A stretch of 17,395 nucleotides of DNA. It comes from CAYMND01 sp964465065. GTDB lineage: Bacteria; Acidobacteriota; Aminicenantia; UBA2199. The stretch covers positions 1-17,395 of the forward strand of contig CAYXHZ010000061.1 of NCBI GenBank assembly GCA_964465065.1. The letters are read 5' to 3'. A program made the translations under genes and the position numbers. This document shows positions 7,816 to 14,683 of the stretch, in pieces (position 1 is the stretch's first letter; every line of letters starts with the position of its first letter). Under the pieces are notes generated by a model, which saw nothing but the letters and a program-made list of their open reading frames with translations, made no database searches and was not told the origin of the DNA.

Positions 7816-9582
7816 ATGACGCAAAACGAAACCATGATCGAACTGACCATCGACGACCAGAAAATCAGCGTACCGGCCGGCACTACCATCATGGAGGCCG
7901 CCCAAACCCTGGGCATCCGCATTCCGCGCCTGTGCTACCATCCCGACCTCAGTCTGGCCGGTTCCTGCCGCGTCTGCATCGTCGACGTCAAGGAAATGGG
8001 GCATTACATGGCCTCCTGCGCCCAGGAGGTATGGGCCGGCATGGAGGTGCAGACCAACTCGCCGCAGATCCGTCAGGCCCGGCGCGACATCGTCGAGCTG
8101 CTGTTGGAAAACCACCCCCGCGACTGTCAGTGCTGCGAGCGGGACGGTCAATGCGAACTGCAGCGTCTGGCCTACACCCTGGGGGTGCGCGAGCGTCTTT
8201 TCGAAGGCGAGCGCAAACGGTTTCCCTTGGAGGATTCGGGCCGGAGCGTCGTGCGCGAGAGCGAGAAATGCATCCTGTGCGGCCGCTGCACCCGGGTCTG
8301 CGCCGAGGTGCAGGGTGTTCACAACCTCAGCCAGCACGGCCGCGGTTTTCTGACGGTGGTCACTCCGGCATACGGGGCCAACATGGACGATTCGGTCTGC
8401 ATCCAGTGCGGCCAGTGCGTCAGCGTCTGCCCGGTGGCCTCGTTTCTGGAGAAGAGCCATACCGACACTGTCTGGAAGGCCCTGGACGAGACCGGATTGC
8501 ACGTGGTCGTCCAGGTGGCGCCGTCGATCCGGGCGGCCATCGGCGAGGGCTTCGGTTTCCCGCCCGGTACGCCGGCCAGCGGCAAGATGGTCACCGCTCT
8601 GCGCCGTCTGGGCTTTCAGGCGGTCTTCGATACGGATTTCGGCGCCGACCTGACCATCGTCGAGGAATCGACCGAGTTCCTGAAACGTCTGCAGCAGGGC
8701 GGTCCGTTGCCGATTCTGACCAGCTGTTCGCCCGGCTGGATCAACTACATGGAGAAATTCTACCCCGACCTGATTCCGCTGGCCTCCAGCTGCCGCTCGC
8801 CGATGGCCATGACCTCGGTACTGGCCAAGACCTACTATGCCCGCAAGCTGGGTCTGGATCCGCGCCGTATTTTCATGGTGGCGGTCATGCCCTGCACGGC
8901 CAAGAAATACGAGATCGACCGTCCCGAGCACCGGGCCCCGGAGGGCTTCCCATACACCGACGCCGTGCTGACCACCCGGGAACTGATCTGGATGATCAAG
9001 AGTTACGGCATCGATTTCGCCAAGCTGCCGGACGGGCAGTGCGACGCCCCCCTGGGTATCGCCAGCGGTGCCGGAGATATTTTCGGGACCACCGGCGGGG
9101 TCATGGAGGCCACCTTGCGTACTGCCGCCGAAAAACTGTCCGGCCGACCGGTGCAGCGCATCGAGTTCCAGGAAGTGCGCGCCGTCAGCGGTCTCAAACA
9201 GGCCAGCTTCGAACTGGGCGGACAGACCCTGCACGTGGCCGTGGCCAACGGCCTGGCCAACGCCAGGATCCTGCTGGACAAGGTGCTGAGCGGCCAGGAG
9301 CAGTTCCACATCATCGAAATCATGGCCTGTCCCGGCGGCTGCATCGGCGGCGGCGGGCAGCCTTACCCGGTGACCGGCCACAAGGTGCTCGACCCCGAAT
9401 TGCTGGCCATGCGGGCCCGGGCGCTCTACAGCATCGATCAGGGCAAAACCCTGCGCCGCTCCCATGATAATCCGGCCATAAAGACCCTCTATCAGGAATT
9501 TCTGGGCGAACCGGGCGGTCCTCTGGCCCATGAGCTGCTGCACACCCGTTACTCTGTCAAATCCCCGCGAGGTGTCCGATGA
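7816..9582 (+). CDS. hydA: [FeFe] hydrogenase catalytic alpha subunit (M3 type, H-cluster)
   Basis: Catalyses 2H+ + 2e- <-> H2 at the H-cluster. 588 aa. In order: a [2Fe-2S] ferredoxin domain (C40, C51, C54, C68), a His-Cys [4Fe-4S] site (H100, C104, C107, C113), two [4Fe-4S] clusters (C152/155/158/162 and C195/198/201/205), the H-domain, and a small-subunit-like tail (about 530-580). H-cluster motifs: L1 TSCSPGW (302-308), L2 MPCTAKKYE (Cys360), L3 EIMACPGGCIGGGGQP (Cys505, Cys509). Against the Clostridium pasteurianum CpI sequence as I recall it, proton-path residues Glu284, Glu287, Arg291, Ser324 and Cys304 are kept. Ser305 falls where CpI has cluster ligand Cys300, and Cys326 replaces an Ala. 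The start at 7816 has AGGAG 7 nt upstream. It follows hydB by 10 nt and overlaps hydC by 4 bp. Confidence 0.96.
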   Translation: MTQNETMIELTIDDQKISVPAGTTIMEAAQTLGIRIPRLCYHPDLSLAGSCRVCIVDVKEMGHYMASCAQEVWAGMEVQTNSPQIRQARRDIVELLLENHPRDCQCCERDGQCELQRLAYTLGVRERLFEGERKRFPLEDSGRSVVRESEKCILCGRCTRVCAEVQGVHNLSQHGRGFLTVVTPAYGANMDDSVCIQCGQCVSVCPVASFLEKSHTDTVWKALDETGLHVVVQVAPSIRAAIGEGFGFPPGTPASGKMVTALRRLGFQAVFDTDFGADLTIVEESTEFLKRLQQGGPLPILTSCSPGWINYMEKFYPDLIPLASSCRSPMAMTSVLAKTYYARKLGLDPRRIFMVAVMPCTAKKYEIDRPEHRAPEGFPYTDAVLTTRELIWMIKSYGIDFAKLPDGQCDAPLGIASGAGDIFGTTGGVMEATLRTAAEKLSGRPVQRIEFQEVRAVSGLKQASFELGGQTLHVAVANGLANARILLDKVLSGQEQFHIIEIMACPGGCIGGGGQPYPVTGHKVLDPELLAMRARALYSIDQGKTLRRSHDNPAIKTLYQEFLGEPGGPLAHELLHTRYSVKSPRGVR

Positions 9583-10112
9583 ATCCCAAACCCGTGCCCG
9601 ATACCCTGAACCGTCAATTGCAGCAAGACTGCCGCCAGGCCCTGCCGGCCGATATCGTGGCCTTCATCGAACAGGTCAGGGCCAAACCTCATCCGCAGAG
9701 TCAGCTGATCTCGGTGCTGCACAAGGTTCAGGCGCATTACGGCTACCTGGACCGGGTGCAGATGGACGCCGTGGCCCAGCTGCTTGGCGTACCGGCCGCC
9801 AAGGTCAGCGGCGTGGCCACGTTCTACCATTTTTTCCGGCTGACTCCGCGCGGAAAGTACGTCATCAACGTCTGCTTGGGCACGGCCTGTTACGTCAAGG
9901 GGGCCGACAAGGTGCTGGCCAAGATCCGCGAGGAACTGGGCATCGATTTCGGTCAGACTACCCGCGACGGTCTCTTCTCGCTGGAGGCCTCCCGCTGCCT
10001 GGGTACCTGCGGTCTGGCTCCGGTGGTCATGATCAACAGCGACGTTCACGCCAACATCAGCGCCGACAAGGTACCGGGACTGCTGGAGCGCTACATCCAG
10101 CAGCCGGGCTGA
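9579..10112 (+). CDS. hydC: [FeFe] hydrogenase gamma subunit (NuoE-like [2Fe-2S])
   Basis: A 177-residue thioredoxin-fold [2Fe-2S] subunit of the NuoE/HndA family that passes electrons within the HydABC complex. Seen: the N-terminal helical part with HYGYLDRVQMDAVAQLLGVP, the GVATFYHFF block, and four cluster ligands in CLGTAC (Cys99, Cys104) and CLGTC (Cys140, Cys144), the standard NuoE spacing. The start codon overlaps the hydA stop (ATGA at 9579-9582) with GAGGTG just upstream, so translation is probably coupled. Length is normal for the family. No clear terminator follows; a 9-bp direct repeat GCCGGGCTG (10103-10111 and 10117-10125) straddles the stop codon. Confidence 0.95.
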   Translation: MNPKPVPDTLNRQLQQDCRQALPADIVAFIEQVRAKPHPQSQLISVLHKVQAHYGYLDRVQMDAVAQLLGVPAAKVSGVATFYHFFRLTPRGKYVINVCLGTACYVKGADKVLAKIREELGIDFGQTTRDGLFSLEASRCLGTCGLAPVVMINSDVHANISADKVPGLLERYIQQPG

Positions 10113-10190
10113 AAACGCCGGGCTGGACAAGGACCGGTCATTGTGACAGTATAGTAGTGCTTAGCGATGTCAAGCCCGATGGGAGGTACC

Positions 10191-11492
10191 ATGCCGACTG
10201 CATTCAGCCGCCGCCTGAGCGGAACCTTGATCCTGGCCTGCGCCGTAGCCCTGGCTGCGGGGACCGATCCGGCCGTCAAAGCTTTTTACCGAATCGATCC
10301 CAGCGGGGTGATCCATACCGATGGCGGCAGCTTCGCCAACTTTTCCGAATACCTGCACTCCGAATATTTCCGCAACAGCGGCCGGCGCTGCCTGGTCAAG
10401 CGGCCGCCCTGCGAGCGCAGCGCGCAGGCCTGGCTCAAGGACGCCAGCGACTGCTCGGTCAACCAGACGGTGATCCGCAACGAGTACTGGCCGGACGAGA
10501 CCCTGATCCTGCCGGTGGTCTTTCACGTCATCCAGAAAACGGACGGTACGGGGGCGCTGACCGACCGGCAGATCGCCGACCAGGTCCAGGTGCTCAACGA
10601 GGATTTCGGCGCGGTATCGGGCAGTCTGGGCGAGAACGGCTACAACTCCCGGATCAACTTCGTCCTGGCCGGCGTCACCCGCGACCGCAACGACGCCTGG
10701 TTCGACGACGAGGACGAAATGGCCTACAAAGAGGAGCTGGCCTGGAATCCGCAGCGCTACATCAACATCTACACCAATACCGCCAGCGGCTACCTGGGCT
10801 ATTCCTATTATCCCCAGGAGGCGGCCGGCGAGGTCTACGACGGCGTGGTCCTGAACTACGAAACCGTCGGCGGACGGGACAACGGCGCCGACCCCTACGA
10901 TCAGGGCCGGACCCTGGTCCACGAGCTGGGCCATTACTTCGGTCTGCTGCACACCTTCGAGGAGGGTTGCACCAACACCCTGCACAGCGGCGACCTGATC
11001 GTGGACACCAATCCCGAGGCCGTCGAACACTACGGCTGCGTTCAGACCTATTCCTGCGGATCGGCCGATCCCATCCACAATTACATGGATTACACCGACG
11101 ACGCCTGCATGAACCGCTTCACCCGCCAGCAGGCCAACCGCATGCTGTGCTGCCTCGTCAATTACCGCGGCCAGTTGTACGAGAAGCTGCTGCCGCCCAA
11201 GAACCCTGTCCTGAGCCAAACCGTCAACGACCTGATCCTGTTTCGCGAATACATCAATAGCCTGAGCTGGCAGATCAACCAGGACAGCACGACTCCGGCC
11301 GCCAGTTACCGGATCTACCGCAAGGACCGGACCGAACCGGACGACAGCTACGTCCAGCTGGCCGAAGTGGATGCGGCCACGCTGAGCTACCAGGACCGCT
11401 ATTTCGTGGGAACGCTCCGCTATACCTACCGCATCACCGCCCTGTCGGAAAGCGGTCTGGAGAGCAGCCCGGTGACGGTGTCCCAGGAATGA
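10191..11492 (+). CDS. Secreted M43 (pappalysin/cytophagalysin-like) zinc metalloprotease
   Basis: A 433-residue predicted exported protease. The N-terminus has Arg-Arg then a hydrophobic stretch GTLILACAVALAAG (11-24), a likely Sec signal peptide. The zinc site is HELGHYFGLLH (His244, Glu245, His248, His254), followed by NYMDYTDDACMNRF with the Met-turn at Met299; this spacing is typical of peptidase family M43. Several cysteines in the catalytic part suggest disulfides outside the cytoplasm. About 90 C-terminal residues with SYRIYRKD and YTYRITAL look like a fibronectin-III-type domain. The start at 10191 has GGGAGG 4 nt upstream; in-frame ATGs at 10167 and 10179 lack a site. It lies 78 nt after hydC and has only an isolated TATAGT (10150-10155) as promoter candidate, so read-through from hydBAC is possible. 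Substrate unknown; no link to hydrogenase is evident. Confidence 0.9.
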   Translation: MPTAFSRRLSGTLILACAVALAAGTDPAVKAFYRIDPSGVIHTDGGSFANFSEYLHSEYFRNSGRRCLVKRPPCERSAQAWLKDASDCSVNQTVIRNEYWPDETLILPVVFHVIQKTDGTGALTDRQIADQVQVLNEDFGAVSGSLGENGYNSRINFVLAGVTRDRNDAWFDDEDEMAYKEELAWNPQRYINIYTNTASGYLGYSYYPQEAAGEVYDGVVLNYETVGGRDNGADPYDQGRTLVHELGHYFGLLHTFEEGCTNTLHSGDLIVDTNPEAVEHYGCVQTYSCGSADPIHNYMDYTDDACMNRFTRQQANRMLCCLVNYRGQLYEKLLPPKNPVLSQTVNDLILFREYINSLSWQINQDSTTPAASYRIYRKDRTEPDDSYVQLAEVDAATLSYQDRYFVGTLRYTYRITALSESGLESSPVTVSQE

Positions 11493-11508
11493 GCCGGCGC
11501 CGGACCGG

Positions 11509-11537
11509 TTGAAAAAAAAGCGGAAAGCTTCTATAAT
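11509..11537 (+). promoter_or_regulatory. Sigma70-like promoter of the hydrogenase maturation operon
   Basis: TTGAAA (11509-11514) and a perfect TATAAT (11532-11537) are separated by exactly 17 nt, with A-rich sequence just after the -35. This is the best promoter match in the window. The transcript should begin near 11544, about 65 nt before the first gene. It indicates that the maturation genes can be expressed separately from hydBAC. Confidence 0.72.
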
Positions 11538-11542
11538 GATCG

Positions 11543-11564
11543 GGCGGTCTCCCCAGGAGCCGCC
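11543..11564 (+). other. 5'-end hairpin in the maturation-operon leader
   Basis: GGCGG-t-CTCC (11543-11552), loop CCA, then GGAG-CCGCC (11556-11564) forms a 9-bp stem with one bulged T, beginning at the predicted transcription start. No T-run follows, so it is not an intrinsic terminator. A stem at the extreme 5' end commonly protects mRNA from decay; a binding site for a regulator is the alternative. Confidence 0.5.
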
Positions 11565-11608
11565 AATTGAATCTGAGGGAAGGGATGCCCTGACCCAAGG
11601 AGAGTGTC

Positions 11609-11890
11609 ATGACCGAGATGCCGCTTGCCGTCGATTGCCCTGAACGCATCGGTGTGCTGGCCCTGTTCATCGCCGATCCCAAATCCGCCGATCCCGTCAA
11701 CAGCATACTGGGGGAGTATTCCCGGCAGATTATCGGCCGCCTGGGCCTGCCGCACATTCAGCGTCAGGGTGAAATGGCGGTGATCGCCCTGATCTTTCGG
11801 GGCAGCACCGACGAAGTGGGTGCCCTGAGCGGCCGGCTGGGCCAACTGCCCGGCGTCGAGGTCAAATCGCTTCTCTCCAAACGGTTTTGA
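11609..11890 (+). CDS. Small TM1266-like iron-only hydrogenase system regulator
   Basis: A 93-residue ACT/NikR-C-like protein. Stretches such as RIGVLALFI, VNSILGEYSRQIIGRLGLP, ALIFRGSTDEVGALSGRLG and LPGVEVKSLLSK match the family named after Thermotoga maritima TM1266, which is found next to HydE, HydF and HydG genes. The family is annotated as a regulator of the [FeFe]-hydrogenase system, but there is no DNA-binding domain visible and its molecular role is not well established. It may sense a ligand or act on maturation. The start at 11609 has AAGGAG 6 nt upstream. It is the first gene of the maturation operon, 33 nt before aspA. Confidence 0.88.
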   Translation: MTEMPLAVDCPERIGVLALFIADPKSADPVNSILGEYSRQIIGRLGLPHIQRQGEMAVIALIFRGSTDEVGALSGRLGQLPGVEVKSLLSKRF

Positions 11891-11923
11891 GCCGAATCCG
11901 CTTCCTTCAGTAAGGATGAACGG

Positions 11924-13327
11924 ATGCGTGAAGAACGAGATTTTTTGGGCAGTCTGCACTTGGCGGACGACTACCCGTTCGGTATTCATACCCGCCGGGC
12001 CGAGGAAAACTTCCGCTTTTCCAGCGAACGCATGCGCGGCGACATCTTCGCGGCCATGATCCTGGTCAAGAAGGCCGCCGTCCTGGCCAATTCGGACAGC
12101 GGGCTGTTGCCGGCCGAGCTGGCCGGAGCCGTCGCCGCGGCGGCCGACGAGGTGCTCGACGATGTCGAGGCCTTCGTTCCGGCTCTGCACCCGCTGCAGG
12201 GCGGGGCCGGCACCTCGGTGAACATGGCCGCCAACGAGCTGCTGGCCAACCTGGCTTTGCGCCGCCTGGGCCGCAAGTTCGGCGATTACGGGTACTTGTC
12301 GCCGCTGGATCACGTCAACCTGTCCCAGTCCACCAACGACACCTACCCGACGGCGGTGCGCATCGCCGTAATCCGCGCCCTGACCGGTCTGCACCGGTCC
12401 GTGGAGAGGCTGCTGGCCGAGCTGCAGAACAAGGAACGGGAATTTGCAGCCATCCTCAAGATCGGCCGCACCGAGCTGCAGGACGCCATGCCCATCAGCG
12501 TCGGCCAGGAATTCGGCGCCTGGGCCGAGGCGGTGGCCCGTTTCCGCTGGCGCATCGACAAGGCCCGCGAGTGGGTCCGGCAGATCAACCTGGGCGGAAC
12601 GGCCGTTGGCACCGGCATCAACGCCGACCGGCAATACGCCGCCCTGGCCGTACAGCACCTGCGCCGCCTGAGCGAGCTGCCGCTCAGCCCGAGCCGCAAC
12701 CTGGTGGACGGCACCCAGAATGTCGATACCCTGGTCGAGGTGTCGGGCCTGGTCAAAACCGGGGCCGCCACCGTCAAGAAGATCGCCGCCGACCTGCGCC
12801 TGCTGTCCTCCGGGCCGCGCTGCGGTATCGGCGAACTGGAATTGCCGGCCCTGCAGGCCGGCTCGTCGATCATGCCCGGCAAGGTCAACCCGGTGATGCT
12901 GGAGGCGGTGGAACAGGTCTGCATCGAAGTGTTCAGCGCCGACCAGGCCGTGACGGTCGCCGCCGCCGAGGGCAACCTCGAATTGCCGCAGTTTCTGCCG
13001 CTCATCGCCCACCGGCTGCTGACGGCCATCGAACTGCTGAGCGGGGTTTTGACCGGCCTGGGCCGCACCGTGGCCGGCATCCGCGTCAACGAGGCGCAGA
13101 CGGCCCGTCACCTGGGCCGGGCCTACTCCCTGGCCACCCTGCTCACGCCGCTGCTCGGTTACGAGCGCGCCGCCGAACTGGTCACGGAGGCCAAGACCCG
13201 CGACTGCGGCATCATCGACTGTCTGCGCGAGAAGGGCTGGCTGGACGAGGCCACCCTGGCCCGGGCGCTGACCCCCGAGGTCATGGCCTCGCCCGGGCTG
13301 CCGTTGCTGGGGGAGGACGAATCATGA
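11924..13327 (+). CDS. aspA: Aspartate ammonia-lyase (aspartase), in the hydrogenase maturation operon
   Basis: Deaminates L-aspartate to fumarate and ammonium. 467 aa, normal for the aspartase/fumarase superfamily. Seen: GTSVNMAANE (96-105), LSQSTNDTYPTA (133-144), GRTELQDAMP (181-190), GGTAVGTG and the signature loop GSSIMPGKVNP (313-323) with the likely catalytic Ser314. Glu184 takes the place of the His in the GRTHLQDA of fumarases and Bacillus aspartase (Gln in E. coli AspA), so exact substrate deserves care; a related lyase is possible. The start at 11924 has AAGGA upstream. Its stop overlaps the hydF start (ATGA at 13324-13327), which ties it closely to H-cluster maturation. Inferred job: supplying ammonium for the bridgehead nitrogen of the azadithiolate ligand. 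Confidence 0.9.
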   Translation: MREERDFLGSLHLADDYPFGIHTRRAEENFRFSSERMRGDIFAAMILVKKAAVLANSDSGLLPAELAGAVAAAADEVLDDVEAFVPALHPLQGGAGTSVNMAANELLANLALRRLGRKFGDYGYLSPLDHVNLSQSTNDTYPTAVRIAVIRALTGLHRSVERLLAELQNKEREFAAILKIGRTELQDAMPISVGQEFGAWAEAVARFRWRIDKAREWVRQINLGGTAVGTGINADRQYAALAVQHLRRLSELPLSPSRNLVDGTQNVDTLVEVSGLVKTGAATVKKIAADLRLLSSGPRCGIGELELPALQAGSSIMPGKVNPVMLEAVEQVCIEVFSADQAVTVAAAEGNLELPQFLPLIAHRLLTAIELLSGVLTGLGRTVAGIRVNEAQTARHLGRAYSLATLLTPLLGYERAAELVTEAKTRDCGIIDCLREKGWLDEATLARALTPEVMASPGLPLLGEDES

Positions 13328-14598
13328 ACGCCAGCCGCACCATCCGCGGCGACCGTCTGCACATCGCCGTCTTCGGGCGTATGAACGCCGGCAAGTCCTC
13401 GCTGATCAACGCCGTGACCGACCAGCCGGTGGCTATCGTCTCCGAGCTGCCCGGCACCACCACCGATCCGGTCTACAAATCCATGGAGCTCTTGCCGCTG
13501 GGTCCGGTGGTGCTGGTGGATACGGCCGGCCTGGACGACCGTTCCAGCCAGCTGGGCGAGCAGCGCCGCGACAAGGCCCTGCGTGTCCTCAACAAGACCG
13601 ATCTGGCCCTGCTGGTTCTCGACGCCCGCAGTCCGGAACTCTCCTTCGAGGATGAGTGGCTGGAGAAGCTGGAACAGCGGTCGGTGCCGGTCATCGTGGT
13701 CGTCAACAAGATCGACACCGGAATCGGCCAGCCCGTCCAGGACTGGTTACGGGAAAGGCCGGCGGTACGGGTCAGCGCCATGACCGGTCAGGGCATCGCC
13801 GAGCTCAAGGAACGCATCGTCGAACTGGCGCCGCAGGCCTGGGAACCGCCCTTCATCCGTGATCTGATCCAGCCCGGAGAGCTGGTGCTGCTGGTGACGC
13901 CCATCGACCTGGGCGCCCCGAAAGGACGGCTGATCATGCCTCAGGTCAAGGCGCTGCGCGACGTGCTCGACGCCGACGCCGTGCCGGTGATGTGCAAAGA
14001 GCGGGAACTGCCGGCCGCCCTGGCCGCCCTGAAAAATCCTCCGGCCCTGGTCGTCACCGATTCCCAGGTCTTTCCCCAGGTGGCCGCCGACGTGCCGGAG
14101 CAAATTCCGCTGACCTCTTTCTCGATCCTGTCGGCCCGCCAGAAAGGGGACCTGCTGGAACTGGTCGAGGGCGCCCGGGCCATCTCGGGCCTCAGGCCGA
14201 ACGACCGGGTGCTGATCGCCGAGTCCTGTTCCCATCACCCGCTGGAGGACGACATCGGCCGGGTGAAGATCCCCCGCTGGCTGGAACATTTCGTGGGCGG
14301 CGGTCTGCGTATCGCCAGCGCGCCCGGCTCGGCCTTTCCCGACGATCTGGAGGAGTACAAACTGGTGGTGCACTGCGGCGGCTGCACCCTCAACCGCCGC
14401 GAGATGCTTTCGCGCATCGCCCAGGCCAGGGAACGCGGCGTGCCCATCACCAACTACGGGGTGCTCATCGCCTACGTCAAGAACGTTTTTCCCCGTGCCC
14501 TGTCGCCCTTTCCGGATTTATACAATCTTTACAAAACCCCGGCCAGGTCCGTCGAGCTGAGGCTGCGCCGGCATATGGCTTTGAAAAGTGAGGCCTAG
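13324..14598 (+). CDS. hydF: [FeFe] hydrogenase maturation GTPase
   Basis: The scaffold that carries the diiron subcluster precursor and transfers it to HydA. 424 aa. An N-terminal GTPase domain (about 10-170) shows GRMNAGKS (18-25), PGTTTDP (43-49), DTAG (66-69), NKID (128-131) and SAM (151-153). A dimerisation domain follows, and then a C-terminal [4Fe-4S] domain with CSHH (Cys302, His304) and HCGGC (Cys351, Cys354), the conserved cluster ligands of HydF. The start overlaps the aspA stop by 4 bp, so translation is coupled. Length fits the family (about 400-430). It is followed by 85 nt of spacer before hydG, the longest gap inside the operon, in which I see no good promoter or terminator. 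Confidence 0.96.
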   Translation: MNASRTIRGDRLHIAVFGRMNAGKSSLINAVTDQPVAIVSELPGTTTDPVYKSMELLPLGPVVLVDTAGLDDRSSQLGEQRRDKALRVLNKTDLALLVLDARSPELSFEDEWLEKLEQRSVPVIVVVNKIDTGIGQPVQDWLRERPAVRVSAMTGQGIAELKERIVELAPQAWEPPFIRDLIQPGELVLLVTPIDLGAPKGRLIMPQVKALRDVLDADAVPVMCKERELPAALAALKNPPALVVTDSQVFPQVAADVPEQIPLTSFSILSARQKGDLLELVEGARAISGLRPNDRVLIAESCSHHPLEDDIGRVKIPRWLEHFVGGGLRIASAPGSAFPDDLEEYKLVVHCGGCTLNRREMLSRIAQARERGVPITNYGVLIAYVKNVFPRALSPFPDLYNLYKTPARSVELRLRRHMALKSEA

Positions 14599-14683
14599 AT
14601 TATGGATAGAGAATATAGAAATGAGTTCTGTCCCCTAGGTCCCTTGCGTCCCTTTCTTATCTCAACCCAACAAGGAGTCAACC

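Noticed and set aside
10124..10155. Sigma70 promoter for the M43 protease (TGGACA and TATAGT)
   Set aside because: The hexamers are 20 nt apart, outside the usual 16-19 range, and no better -35 pairs with TATAGT.
12571..13323. N-terminal extension of hydF inside aspA
   Set aside because: The upstream in-frame stretch is low-complexity Arg/Pro/Gly shadow of aspA. The ATG at 13324 with a 4-bp overlap gives a normal-length HydF.
14599..14683. Separate promoter or small gene between hydF and hydG
   Set aside because: The 85-nt gap has AT-rich patches (GAATATAG) but no -35 partner at suitable spacing and no open frame with a ribosome site other than the one for hydG.
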